Shown: positions 1 through 11,966 of the stretch, in pieces
Position numbering within the stretch: position 1 is the stretch's first letter
How the letters are laid out: each line of letters begins with the position of its first letter
Assembly: GCA_027924645.1 (NCBI GenBank)
Contig: BSBN01001225.1
Location: 12,728,001-12,792,000, forward strand
Length of the DNA stretch: 64,000 bases
Reading direction: 5' to 3'
Source: Cunninghamia lanceolata
Taxonomy: Eukaryota > Streptophyta > Pinopsida > Cupressales > Cupressaceae
Program-made: the position numbers and the translations under genes
Notes under the pieces: model-generated
What the model saw: only the letters and a program-made list of their open reading frames with translations
What the model was told of the DNA's origin: nothing
Databases searched by the model: none

Positions 1-596
1 CCAAGGGTGAATTCTACTAAAGACCACCGTAGAAAGAAAAGAAAAGATGGATAAAGCTAAAGTTGAGCTTGATAACATGGTTGACTTACTTTCCCAAGAG
101 TTGCAGTATCAGGAAGAGAGCTTGGAGGAGTGGATAGAGATGAAAAGGATTAAGATAAAGAATTTGATTACCATTGGGGTCATCTCAAATTGGGAATCAT
201 ATCTTAAGACTAAGGAGTCTCTTGTTCATCATATCCATATAGTAAAAGGCTTACTTGATGACTTATGCCAAGCTTGTGAAAACAGTGAAGACAACGATGC
301 CACGCTTCTACATAGGTTGGAAGAACTCCCATGCACCCTCACAGATGAAGATCATAAGTTCCTTTCAGCAGATGAAATGATGAGCTCCTTTGAAAAGATG
401 GTTTAATAGAAATTCAAAGATGAAGTGCCCTTAGTACTTTCTATGGTCAATCTATATGATCAACATTCAACTTTTGAGAACTTGAAGGACAATATTGACA
501 AGCATGAGAAGGCAATAAAGGCAGTAAAAGAAGCAGTTCTCTGGGCCCGCCCACACTATCTTAGAAAATATAGCTAAGCTAGATGCATGTTAAATG
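1..596 (+). pseudogene. C-terminal end of coiled-coil ORF of the 'TGTTGGGTG' element (copy 1)
   Basis: The open frame 47-406 gives a charged, helix-rich product with heptad-like spacing (LDNMVDLLSQEL, LEEWIEMKRIKIKNLI, VKGLLDDLC). It is clearly homologous to the frame at 41,630-42,376 (about 70% identical by eye), so it is a copy of the same mobile unit. After the stop at 404-406 the homology continues in the same frame (KFKDEVPLV) to about 590, so the stop is a lesion or a truncation. The frame is open to the left edge of the window, so the N-terminus lies outside. No known domain is recognised. It lies directly upstream of the LTR-like terminal region, where gag or accessory ORFs end in LTR elements. 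The function is unknown; a structural role is only an inference. Confidence 0.6.
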
Positions 597-650
597 GCAG
601 CTATACAGGCCATGTATCAGAATTTTCTAAAGAAGAATGATGGAGGAAGT

Positions 651-1561
651 TGAAGTTCCTTTTTGATACCTTAGTTTATTTTATTCTTGTATATGTAATT
701 TGAATTTTGTTGTGGACATATTCATGTGTAATTTTCTAAAATGTAATTACATGTGAGGCAAAGGAAGTCCTAAGTCAAATAGGACTCTTCTGTTTGAATA
801 AGTCAAAGTAGTTAGGATTTTCCTATTTTTGCTTTCGATTTCTCTTATAAATAAAGAGCACCCCCATTGTAATTTTTATCTTTTAGTTATTGAAGTGAAA
901 CTCTGCCAAACTGAAGAGCATTTTGAGACTTTGTGTTCAAATTGTAAATCATATTTTATCAAGTGAATAGAAAAGCAAGCGATCTTTCAATCTTTGCATT
1001 GGAATAACTTGTGGTGTATTGGAAATTGTTCTTATGTCCTTTTCCTCATACTATCTTATCTATTTGATAAAATTGTAGTGTGAGTGTGAATAATCTGGGA
1101 GATGTTCTAAAGCTTATTCTAGAGACTTTGTGCTACAACAATTATCTCTAGCTTGTGATTTTATGTTTTTAAGTAAAAGATATTGGAAAGGCTTTGAACT
1201 ATTATTATCTTTTGTGATCGTATATTTTGTTGTAGTATTCGGTGAAGACTTTGAGCTGCACTTTATCCTACTTAGTTTTAAATTGTAAATCAGTAAAAGG
1301 AGCAATGATAGACTTTGTGCCCTTATGAGTTTCTTTGGTCATTTCGATTTATATTATGAAAGTGCTCTTTTATATTGTAAACATCATTTCTGAAAGAAAA
1401 GAAATGGATGACATGGATTCACCCTAAAATTAGTTTTTAGTGCAAATAAGTTTGTAATAGTTAATAGGGAACCTCCCCTTGCTAAGAGGAGAGAATTATC
1501 TCATTACGTTGATATAACCATTTTGCCTTCAATTAGTTGAAGACAAAATATTCACCCAACA
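651..1561 (+). mobile_element. LTR-like 3' terminal region of the coiled-coil element (copy 1)
   Basis: This region aligns with 42,397-43,352. It follows a purine-rich stretch (about 631-650) that could be a polypurine tract. It has a TATA box (TATAAATA, 846-853) and ends in TTCACCCAACA. A hairpin (TTTTGCCTTCAA / TTGAAGACAAAA) ends 11-13 nt before the terminus. The TG start at 651 is the best guess; another TG lies near 709. I call it a putative 3' LTR because no second LTR of this copy is visible. Confidence 0.55.
846..853 (+). promoter_or_regulatory. TATA box in LTR-like region
   Basis: TATAAATA followed by a short G/C patch, at the same place as the TATA box in the second copy at 42,594. 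It fits an LTR core promoter. Confidence 0.5.
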
Positions 1562-2149
1562 AAATTGTTATTTCATGTCATGTTTTGAACATACATTCAA
1601 TATTTGTTACTTTATTATATGCATTGATTGAAAAGAGATACACATACATCAAATGCATAAGATAAATTAACTGATTATGTTTAAATGAAGTGTTCAAATG
1701 TGTCCCACACAAGCCATGGGAGTAACTAGATTGAGCAATTGCAGACATGCAAGCTATACATCTGAATGATAAAAGAAATGAAATGAACACATGATAAAAA
1801 TAAACATCCATCATTGCCTGAACAAGAAGGTTGTTTTTGCCAATGTCGGTCTTCAATCTTCATCTTCAGCTCCTATCATCAGTTGAACCTACAAAAATTT
1901 TGGGGACAGCCCTTTTAGCGCTCCAGATGTTTAATATTATCATATGCTTTTATCAAGCAGATACATCAACTTGCAACACCATGCAATTCATATGAAGATC
2001 AAATCAGACATGTGCTACAAGACAGATATCATGAGGATCAATCAATATCCAAAGGTACATTTTTATGATTAACATGTGTGTTCCATGTATAGATACAGAT
2101 AAACATTTATTTTCAAATTATTTTTATAGCATGTGGAGGAAATGTGGCT
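1562..2149. other. No gene seen
   Basis: AT-rich DNA following the element end at 1,561. I see no domain-bearing frame and no clear repeat. Confidence 0.5.
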
Positions 2150-4260
2150 CCCATGAGGGTTGAGCCCAGCATGCTTAGGCACTGTTATTAGTGACAGTTT
2201 CTGACTAAGAAGCATGTTCTTTCAGCCAAAATGAATGACCAAGTCATATGGAACAGTGATGAAGAACATATCATGCTATAACAGAGGTATTTCTCTCATC
2301 TTTTATCATGAGAGTAGCAATTTTGAATCAAATGATAAAGCCATATATAGTTCTTCTCTCTGAACAGTCAAATATGCCAGCAAGTGAGTCATAAGGTATA
2401 GTCATCATGAAACAGTAATAGCAGCCCCTATAGAAGTATAGTCATAGTACTCAGGACAGTGATAATATTGAGGAGGAGGCTATTGATTAATTAAGAACTA
2501 GATTCTCAAATGATATAGTATAGTTTCATATTCTTCATGACAATCTTATAGCCTTGCAAAGGTTTGTAAAGAGCAGTCAAAAGATATATAGAGAACGAAG
2601 TTATAGGATGCTTATACCACAATACATAAAAAGGACAGTGCAACCATCAAGAATGCATAACCTTTATCATTATTCAGTAAGGATCAATGCCAAGTTGTTA
2701 CAACAAGGAGATAAGATGAGGCTAGCTTCCCCCCATAAAAGAATTATAGGATTTGAAAAAACCTTAACTATTACTAGGTATGCATTGAATACCATATTGA
2801 TCAATAAACCTTATACATTGAATATTATGGCTCCCATTGAAGAGAAAAAAGGTAGTCTTATGGACTGTCAAGGCATGCAGGTACACAGAATAAATGAAAA
2901 GGTCTTGGTACAGTCACAGTCATCAATGCCTTCAAAGCATCAAGATACAAAGAGGTACATATGAGACATATAGAGGGGCAGCATCCAAAGATGAAGCACA
3001 TGATGCATAACAGATACCAGATACAGTGATTAAGCACAATAAAGGAACAACATTAGTTCATCCTGTATATTCAAAGCATAAATCATTTAAACTCAAAGGT
3101 GCCAATATGCATGCATGACAGTGACAGCAGCAAAAAGGAGGTGACTGTCACAAAAAATGAACAGAGGCAGCATTCTAACAATGATCTCATGCATGATTTA
3201 TATCTGGATGGAGATGAAATTTTCATGCAAGGAGCTGGTTCTCATCAACATGGATTGATCTTTATGAAATATTATGCAAAATGACAGCATCATAAGGATA
3301 CATGACTTGGAAATTCATTATGATACCAAGTAGTTTATTTAAATAACAGTCATAAGATGTTACAGTTGTCTTCATAGGGCAGTCATGGTGGAGACCATTG
3401 CAAGGTAAATACAGTCTATCAACCTTATGAGCAGCATTTTTTATCATGGAAGTAAAAACAGTTATCTCTACCAAGGGACAACGAACACAAGGATAGAGAG
3501 ATGGAGTGCATGGATCCATGAACTTGCATAAGAAGCAGCAAATCCATAAGGAGCATAGCTATAATGACTATATAGTCATAAAAGTACAAAAAAGGATGTA
3601 TATAATAATGTCTCATTTAGTGAAAGGTACAGTGACCAAAGAAGAAAGCCTCTTCCTTATCTCATTCCCTTTATACAGGAGAACAGCCACACCTTGTGTT
3701 GACAGCCATGAAAGGGACAGCAATCACCAATTTTCAAGAAGCAGTCATAGCCATCTAGGACTACTCACTATGGCATTCATGACAGTCAAAATGTCAGGGA
3801 CAGTCATCAAGGTGTTAATAAGAAGAGAGACAAGTCATTGAATGAGAATACCATAGGAATATATTGTGTTGACAGTACATGGAGAAAGAGTAACAGCAAA
3901 TCAATTGAAGACAGTCCTATAATAGTTGAAAACAATGAGAAGCATCTATCATTTATGATGAACAAAGTAGCATATAGGTGGAGCAGTTAGTTTGAAAACA
4001 TAATAGAACAAATATTTACCATTACTGTTGCAAATGGAGTGTAAGCTTGCTATTGACTGTTTGACCCTTGAAATGGATGATGTTTACATAAAGTGGCTGT
4101 CACCAACCTGATCAAGGGCCAATCATGTATTCAGGCTATTTTTCATAATGAGCAACAAGTAATAGTCAACTGGGACTACATGAACAATCAATGAGAGTGT
4201 AAGGATCTTTGAAGGAATGCCTAGACAAGTACAGAAATGTCATACCATAGTCAAGAATGA
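2150..4260 (+). repeat. Region with recurring (G/A)ACAGTCAT-like motif
   Basis: About 2 kb without coding signal in which ACAGTCA(T/C), ACAGTGA and close variants recur at irregular spacing, for example near 2366, 2572, 2910, 3117, 3345, 3380, 3740, 3781 and 3799. This may be decayed tandem repeat or retroelement leader DNA. The frames here carry no recognisable domain. Confidence 0.4.
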
Positions 4261-5931
4261 CTAATACATTTGTTGCTGCTACAGGAGGAGATGTCTTAAA
4301 AGAAAACCCCATTTTCTTTTACAAGAGGGCCGAAAAGGTAGTGTTATTTTGCCATAAGTGGATAAATACACCATCTAGACTTTCATATGAGTCTTTTTCC
4401 TTCTTCAGAAACAGAAGTATATATGTAATGCAATCATGATCGTGGCTAGAAGAATAATTTTCTTCAAGAAAACAACAAATCCATATAGAAATTTTGTTCA
4501 AAACTTCTTTTGCATTTTCAGAAGATACAGAAATAGGAAATTCCCTCATTTGTCTTTACACAAACTATATGAAGAAAAAAACCCAGATCTAAGGCAAAAA
4601 TATTGCATATAGTGGTCAAGTTAAGATATAAGAAGAATGTAAATTGAAGAGAGAGGTTGCAGTGATCATGGCCGTAGTAGAAAAGAGTTTTCTCTTCATG
4701 AATATCACATACCCTTATTAGATATTCAAAACCCTCACCAAAATAGAGCAAACTGTCAAAAGCAATCAGAATGATGAGGCAAGAAAGAAGCCATACCTTG
4801 TATTCTTACAAAAATGAGGAGCTATAGGCCATGGGTATGCCTCTTTGGCAGGGTTGAAAATATAGAGATATAGTTGCCAACCAAAGAAATGCAGGAGATA
4901 AGAAAACCACAGTAAGAATGAGTGTGAAACTCATATAATTCTCAATAGTAACCACTTAGGCCACATCCAGATGAAGCACAATCAAAGAAAGAACCAAAGG
5001 AAGTAGTCTACTTCTTTACATAGAGGCTTACCTTCCTCCTATATGTTAGGAAAAGCGAAGACTTTGACTGAAAATGCTTCAAGAGATTGCAGAGGGCCAC
5101 CAAACCCTAGCAGATGCATTTCATGGTGGCAGCGTAGATAAGAGCCCAAGTGAATGCCAAATAAATAAAATAAACGATCTTAGGGTTTTCAACTTGTTTT
5201 TGAAGTGCTTAAGTTTCTCCTTCTCTTTTTGCTTTGACTTCACAAAAGATATATCATTATCTTATCCAAGTGCCAAGGGGGTCAAGACTTGAAAAATCAA
5301 AGATACTAACCATCATTGTTAGAAGAGGTCGACAAATATGTGTTCCTTGCACATAGTTCCAAGTCAAAGGGTGTTGATATCATTAGAAAAGGTAAATGTT
5401 ATGCCTTATGCAAATCAAACAAACCTTTATACCTTGCAGTCAACTATGCATATGGTCAAAAATCCTTAGACCCTTGCATGTTGCAACTATACCTTATCTC
5501 ATCAAAGATTCCATCATAAAATTGATATATGCAGGATGGACCGAATGGATGGCCAAAAGGAATGATTTTTATGCCTTATGATTTTATCATCTAAAATCAA
5601 AAAGGAAAGAAGTTATATGAAGTCAAAAAGAGATTGCAAGAAGTATCACTAGTTTTTACATAAGGGAGATAATAATAAAGAAGAAGGCATATTTTGCATG
5701 ATGATGCATATGGCAAGGTGGTAGGGGTTGACTCAGGTTTTTGTTTTGCATGGTAGATGGAATGATAAGACAGAGAAGAGATGTTTTTTTTTATAATGTA
5801 ATTGGAGTAATAAGGGTCATTTTTTGCCTTAGTGCATATATCATGCAAACTAGGGAGTATTTTTCACAAGGAGCTATAAGGAAATTGTATTTGTCTCTAA
5901 GTCCTATTTTTTACTAAAATCATGCAAATTA
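4261..5931. other. No gene seen
   Basis: Short random-looking frames only. There is no LTR terminus, domain or tandem repeat that I can support. Confidence 0.45.
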
Positions 5932-5993
5932 GGCATATGTATTTGGAGTGATAAGGAGTTATGGCATATGTATTTGGAGTGATAAGGAGTTAT
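5932..5993 (+). repeat. Two perfect 31-bp tandem units
   Basis: The unit beginning GGCATATGTATTTGG is repeated head to tail (5932-5962 and 5963-5993). It looks like a recent slippage or local duplication in AT-rich DNA. Confidence 0.85.
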
Positions 5994-6002
5994 ATTTTTC
6001 AT

Positions 6003-6187
6003 GCATGATTTTACAAATAAATCAATTGTAAATAAATAATAAAGTAATATTTTTCAAATTACTTTATTATTTTTCACAAATTGTAAAGTCAAATAAGTAC
6101 AAGTTGTAACCAATAATAAAGTAATTATTCTAATTACTTTATTATTTACTCACAATCAATTTTGTAAAAGCAAAATCATGCAAATTG
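6003..6187. repeat. Nested foldback: long inverted repeat with two internal hairpins
   Basis: Two back-to-back hairpins use the same stem, AATAATAAAGTAAT / ATTACTTTATTATT (centres about 6053 and 6127). Together they lie inside a larger imperfect inverted repeat whose arms start near CATGATTTTAC (left) and end near GTAAAAGCAAAATCATG (right). It resembles a small foldback or MITE-like remnant. No target-site duplication could be assigned. Confidence 0.7.
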
Positions 6188-8358
6188 ATGAGTTGAGTTA
6201 ACTAGGCCACCTAGGAGGTTTTTGCATGATTTGGGGAGTATTTTTAGAGTTCTTGGTCAACTTTTTGATCAAGCATATGGAGAGGACCAAATTGGAGCTA
6301 TTTTTGCTCAATTTATGGCAGTTTGAGCCCTTATTTTTAGGGATTTTTGAGTTTGCTCATGGATCACCTTGGAGAGATTATTTTTAGATGCAGTTAGCTA
6401 CAGTTCATATTTTGCATGCCTCTTAGTGAGAGCAAAGCTATATATTGTAAAGCAAATCTTGATTTTGCTAGTTCTTGCCTTTTTGCTCTTATACACTTTG
6501 AGAGAGGAGAAGGTTTTGTAGCTCAATTTTTACAGTTTTATAGAGATCAGCATGTTACAGGTTTCATTTTTGTCTCTCTTGCAATATTTCCTTTGTTCTT
6601 TGAAATCAAGTATTTACCTTTCTATTTAATGCTAATTATTTGAAGTGATTTGATGAAGTTTTACTGTGTTTAACTATTAAACCTTTAAAATTATTGTCTC
6701 ACTTTTGCTTGCAGTATTAAGCATAGTGTTATTACAGGTCTTAGGTTGTGTTGATGAAAATAATCCTTTTGTGTTGTGAGAAATCCTTTTCCTTCATAGA
6801 AAAGCCTATTTTCAAGCCTTCCTTAGAAATACTTTTGTGATATTTGTGCCAAGATTGGATTGTGTGAGTCAGATTTCTGAGTTATATTGTGAACCATATT
6901 GCATATATTTACCCATATTAGGTGCATCACCAAATTTCACAGTTTTCATTTCCTTATAGTTTCATTCTTACCCTTTTCCAAAATAGAAAATCATACATTC
7001 CAATAAAATATCTTAAGGGAACCAACCCACAATCTAGGGGTCTAATTTTATTATAGGGCACCCACAACCTGAAATTAGTCCCATGTTACACGAAATTGCA
7101 AAGCTTTTCCAGCCTTGCATACGGGTGCAATTCCCGGTGATAACATGTACATATGTCCTCACTCCTTACACTCATAGCTCATTAATGGAACTCTTCCCCA
7201 TGAATGGAGCTCTTCCCAAAGATGAATTTTTAATTCATTTATAATCCTCCTCTCTTCCCAATGTGAATTTTTAATTCGCAAATAATGAGAGCCATCCAAT
7301 CTCATTGACCAAACCTCAACCCTTGATCTCTCTCATCCACTCCTCTTGTGACACTTGTCACAAGGCTATGACTCCAATCCAAACCCTAACTCTCAAGCAT
7401 TCTTAGCCCTTGATCTAAACTTTCAATACTCACCTTCCATCCTTTTATCAAAAATCTATAAATAAGACCCCCCTCTAAGCCATTATCATCACTTCTTCTT
7501 GCATCCTTACTATGTCAAAATCTCTCCAAAATCTCCTCATCCTAACACCATAATGCCAAAATCATTCTAGCCTATCTATCCTCATCTCTATCTCTATCTA
7601 AAATCCAAATCCTTTCATCTACATTTGTGTTAAAAGTAGTAGAGCAATCCACATTTCTACATTCATCAACTTGGGAAAAGCTAGAGTATTTGGATGCATT
7701 ACCCTCCTCCTTATCTTGGGTTTTTGGATCACATTTGTAGGTATAACACTTGTTTTATTGCATTTGTTTTATGTTTTTCTTTAATTTTGTTTTCCATAAA
7801 CTACACAAACAAAGTGCACAGAGCATCAGTATTGTTAAGGTTTGTAAATGAGATAAAACACGATCAAAATCACTACGCAGAAAGCACGAGTGCTTCTACT
7901 AGCCAAGCGTCGGATAAGATATACAATCCCATCATCATATTAGGAACTAAGTCCAATTATTGATTTCTCGCTAAAGGGATGCTAGGTCTGCATCATATAA
8001 ATATTTTCGTCATCCGCTAGCTAGATAGAAACACTAGAGGAAGGGAAACAATAAATTAGAGAGGAGAAACAAGTGTCTTAGGGACAGTCACGTAGGAGGG
8101 TGCCCCCAAGTCACCAAGCGCAACGCTATGTCCGTAAGCCACAACACACAATGATGAAATTGGAGAAAGAGGCAATATAGAAGAATGATGATACAAATAG
8201 AAGAAGGTCACAACAGAGGTGGTCTCCTGGTATCCAGGACCTTACAAGAGAATCAAGGGTCATCCCAGGAGGCCTAAACAATTCATAACACATCACAGGG
8301 GAAGCACATCACAAGAGAGATAAAGGGTTAGAGATACTTACTTGTAGAGAGGTTCATG
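6188..8358. other. No gene seen; possible LTR or promoter DNA
   Basis: AT-rich, with pyrimidine-rich stretches after 7,150 and one good TATA box at 7457. No conserved domain is visible on either strand. Part of it may be an old LTR, but no second copy occurs in the window. Confidence 0.35.
7457..7464 (+). promoter_or_regulatory. TATA box candidate
   Basis: TATAAATA followed by AGACCCCCC resembles LTR core promoters of plant gypsy elements. It has no identifiable ORF downstream. Confidence 0.35.
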
Positions 8359-9264
8359 TTAGAAGTCGTCATCGGTCAAATCATTCTCTTCCCAATTGCA
8401 AGAATAAGGTAGAATTGCCAAGTCTTTGTCATTATTCTTTTGTTCATTCTTAAATGCTTCTTGGTTTGATTCAATGTTGGGTGGAATGCTTTCTTGTTGA
8501 AGCTTACTAGTACACCTATTCGCCATCCTCTTAGGTGGTGGGAGAAGCAAATTATTTTGAGTGATCTCAACATCCATCCTTAAGGGATTTAATGTGAGAT
8601 ACTTCTCCTCATCCACTAGTGCCACATCCTTAGTGATGTCCAAATGACTTGAATATTCAATCAAAGAAGGGAGATTAAAGGTCTTCCCCTCCTTAGTGGT
8701 ATCCAAGGTGTGTAAACAATCAACTAAAGGAAGAAGGTTGGTGGGATGATCCACAAAGGTATGAATTTGATTATTGTTAAATGAATGCTCATTGTCTACC
8801 CATGGAATATTTTTTGTTAAAGGGAGCTCTTCATTCACTAATGCTTCATCTTGGCCAGGGAGAGCAGTGAAATTACTAGAGCTATCCCTAATCTTCTCAT
8901 CTAAGACTCTTGAATATTCAACAATAGGAGAAGTAGGATAATCTACAGAATCATTATCAGCATATTCTTTAGTGGAAAAAGAATTCTCACTCTCATCCTT
9001 CTCATGAGTATTCCTAGAGATGAATTTAGTTAAATCTTCTAATATCAAAGGATATGCTCCTATGAGTAAAGAGAAGTTACTAAAATTATGTGTATAACAA
9101 AGTAATTGCAACTCATATCTAGAACATATAGACATATCAATACCACTGATAGAAGCTATGTGCTCTAGAACATGAGGGTACTCATTAGTGAAACTAGAGA
9201 AATTTTCAAAATCTAGGATATACTCATGCAAAGATTTCAGTGATGAATAACATGAAGATGCCAT
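8359..9264 (-). CDS. Uncharacterised acidic protein, 301 aa, in retroelement-like DNA
   Basis: This is the longest intact unexplained frame in the window. The first ATG is at 9264; the frame is also open for nine codons upstream. The product is acidic and Ser/Asn-rich. It has a hydrophobic N-terminal third (MASSCYSSLKSLHEYILDF) and then degenerate internal repeats around PLVDCLHTLD and PSLIEYSSHLD, ending in DLTDDDF. I see no signal peptide, zinc finger, DSG or polymerase motif. Directly upstream on the same strand lie the ~175-bp tandem array and LTR-A copy 1, so it could be an accessory or gag-like ORF of the LTR-A element. A strong splice-donor-like AAGTAAGT follows the stop. I do not recognise the family. 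Confidence 0.4.
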   Translation of the reverse strand: MASSCYSSLKSLHEYILDFENFSSFTNEYPHVLEHIASISGIDMSICSRYELQLLCYTHNFSNFSLLIGAYPLILEDLTKFISRNTHEKDESENSFSTKEYADNDSVDYPTSPIVEYSRVLDEKIRDSSSNFTALPGQDEALVNEELPLTKNIPWVDNEHSFNNNQIHTFVDHPTNLLPLVDCLHTLDTTKEGKTFNLPSLIEYSSHLDITKDVALVDEEKYLTLNPLRMDVEITQNNLLLPPPKRMANRCTSKLQQESIPPNIESNQEAFKNEQKNNDKDLAILPYSCNWEENDLTDDDF

Positions 9265-9319
9265 TATCAATGTCTGATGCAAAGTTATCAAATTTATGTT
9301 TCCAAATCAATTTAATTTT

Positions 9320-10370
9320 TTTTTCAAAAGTATGCAAAAGACAAGTGCAAAACTATGTGCAGAAATGACTTAAAATGCTTGATTTTTTGTACTTTTTCAA
9401 TGCAAATATATGAAAGGAAAAGTGTTGTAAGGAAATTGATCAAAGGCAGAAAATTAGTTTTCTTATATAAGTCCAATACAACAATAATATCCTTCACAAC
9501 ACACTCTTGATGCAAATCTAAGATGAAGACAAGTCAAAATATAGTGAAAATACACTAAAATATGTGATTTTTCACCAAATCTCAATGCAAAAGAGTATGA
9601 CAAAGGGTTTTGTGAGGAAAATGATGATGGAAAAAAAATTATATCAGTAATAACAACCACCTAATGCCAAAATATCTGCACAACATGCTTATAGTGCCAC
9701 TCAAGGTCAAACCCTAGTGAAAATATAGCAAAAATAGGCAGTTTTTCATGATTTTTCAATTCCAAGACCTAGCCAAAGGGGTGTTGTAAAGAATTTTAGG
9801 AGGTGAAGAAAATAATAGAAATTATATTAGTCACCTCAATCCATAAAATTTGTGGCAACACGCTTATGGTGCAAATTAGGCCAAACCCTAGGGCAAAAAT
9901 AGGCAATTTTTCACCAAATTTTCAATACAAGAGGCCAATAACAAGGTGTTGTAAAAAATTTTATGAGGGGAATAACATAATTCCCCTAATAAAATCTAAT
10001 TAGTTCAAAAATATTCTTTACAACACGCCTATAGTGCAAATTTAGAGAGTCGATAAGGCCAAATCTAGTGAAAATCAATGTTTTTCAAGCCTTAGGTTTG
10101 AGATCTTGATGTAAAATGCTATATGAATGTTTTTAAAGCTGATTTATGATGAAAATTAAATTCTATCAGATGTGAAAATGATTTAGATGCTCTAACACGC
10201 AAAATGCAAGTGTAAATCTAGTGAAAAATCAATGAAAATGCTAGTTTTTGTTGAAATTTTCTATGCAAAAATGCAAAAAATTTTAAATCTAAATCCAAAT
10301 TTGTTATAAATGCAAGACTACAACCAAATGAAAATTTTAATGAGCCTCTAAAATTAGTAGAAAAATATGA
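9320..10370 (-). repeat. Six-unit degenerate tandem array, period about 165-185 bp
   Basis: Units start near 9320, 9495, 9679, 9854, 10019 and 10193, most with CAACACGCTTATAGTGCAAA or a variant. Each shares blocks such as AAACCCTAGTGAAAATA, TTTTTCACCAAATTTTCAAT and GGTGTTGTAAAG. Divergence is high. The array lies between the 301-aa ORF and LTR-A copy 1, where the untranslated leader of an LTR element would be. Confidence 0.7.
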
Positions 10371-10736
10371 AACAAGATTTTACCTACAAACCCTAGATTT
10401 TGGAATTACTAGGTTATATGCCAAATTCACAATTTTCAACAAAACCCTAGCAATTTTATGATAAAAATGCAATGCAAACTAATGAATTATTTTATTTTCT
10501 GCAATTTAGCTTAGATCTAATGCAAAAAATCATAAATTTGATGAAATTCAAATTAATTGATGCAAAATAGAAACCCTAGCATGCAATTTTTTTCAAATTT
10601 TCCAAATTTTCAATTTTTTAATAAATTTTTCAATGCAATAAGATGAATGACTATATGCATGAATGAAATTACTGTAAATCTGAAGCAAAACACTCAACAA
10701 GGTGCAAATAAGTCCAATAAAATGGGTTCACCAAAC
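10371..10736 (-). other. Leader next to LTR-A copy 1 with PBS-like start
   Basis: AT-rich DNA without a gene. Immediately next to the LTR the minus strand reads GTTTGGTGAACCC, in the position of a primer-binding site. The matching tRNA is not identified. Confidence 0.4.
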
Positions 10737-11966
10737 TGTAAAGGATAAAATTTGGATAGTTGAGTTTTTGGTAGTTTTGTGTGTATCCTCCTTTCACCCT
10801 TTCATTCAAGGACCTAGGGTCGAGTTGCAATATACTATCCTACCCTAGGTCACTGTGAGATGTAGGGAAACTTGAATTTTTATGATTTGATTGTAAATTA
10901 CCTTCTCTTATGCTTAATTCTACCTTAAAACCCTAATTATGCAAATACGATAGTAAACGGATGAATTACAGAAAATGCTTCTGCAGAAAGATGTAAAATA
11001 ACAAATAACTATGCACCTATTTTCAGGGTTCTGAGGTGAAAAAGTCAGGGACTAAAGAGCAGGCGCCCAAGTCCAAGGCACTATTTTTTGTTTAGATCTG
11101 GAAACAAGGTCTGCAACCTATATCTGATGTACTAGAGATTTTCCCATTGTGGAACTTTGAGGACTAATGAGCAGACACCCTAGTCTAGGGAGCTATTTTC
11201 TTCTCTGATCTACAATTCTAACACTCTGTTGTACCCTCCTACAACTTCAACCTGTAACCTGCAATCGTGAAAACTTTGGGAGGGGGTTGCAGTGTTTAGA
11301 GGCTTGCCTCAGTCAAGCCCTGGAGAGACATTCAAGTCTTCTGAACACCATTTTCAGATAGAAAGTACATGCCTAGGGAGGCAGAGGCAAAAATCAAATG
11401 ATAAATACTCAATAATCACAATAGATGTCACCTTGTAGTGAAGATCTCATGGGAGGAAGAAGCTCTTCATTCCATAAGGAGATGGATGCTCTAATTTGCA
11501 AACACAACTACATAGACAACACAAACCTACTCTTGCAACACAATGAAAGCCTTGAATCACCTTTAGAACATAATAGCTTGCTAGTAATCATCTAGTAATG
11601 CTCTAGTTTACAAATGAATGCCTAAACATGCTTTTATATGCAACTACAAACACTCCAACCAAGAATTTTGTAATTCAAACTTACCGTGTCGGCATAGGAC
11701 CCAAATAACGATCACAAGCCAACACCCAAAAATTGGGATTGCCCCAAAATAGGGCAGGACTAGGGCGCGGGTGCCCAAGTCCTCCCCACTATTTTGGGAA
11801 GGGGTTATGTCAAGTGGTCCCCATAGGTCCTATTTGCCAAGACACTCAGGGGGTTTCTCATCGGGATGTTGAAATATGATGTAATATTTCCTAAATGCAG
11901 CTAAGAGACCCGAGAGCTAAACCTTTTGAGGGAAAAGCCCCCAAGGGGACATTTTTTGACATTACA
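10737..11966 (-). mobile_element. LTR-A copy 1, probable 5' LTR of an element extending left
   Basis: It aligns over its length with 31,850-33,096 and, in reverse orientation, with 45,967-47,217. On the minus strand it starts TGTAATGTC and ends TTTACA, with a TATA box (CATATAAAAG, 11,631-11,640). It interrupts Copia-2 within the RNase H sequence (KSTSGGSFLLGN). ATTAC at 11,967-11,971 would be one target-site copy. No matching ATTAC follows on the left, so this is not a solo LTR. Its partner LTR and the rest of Copia-2 must lie outside the window or be lost. Confidence 0.75.

Noticed and set aside
7100..7140. tRNA gene fragment (GGTGCAATTCCCGG-like T-arm)
   Set aside because: No acceptor, D or anticodon arm can be fitted around it.
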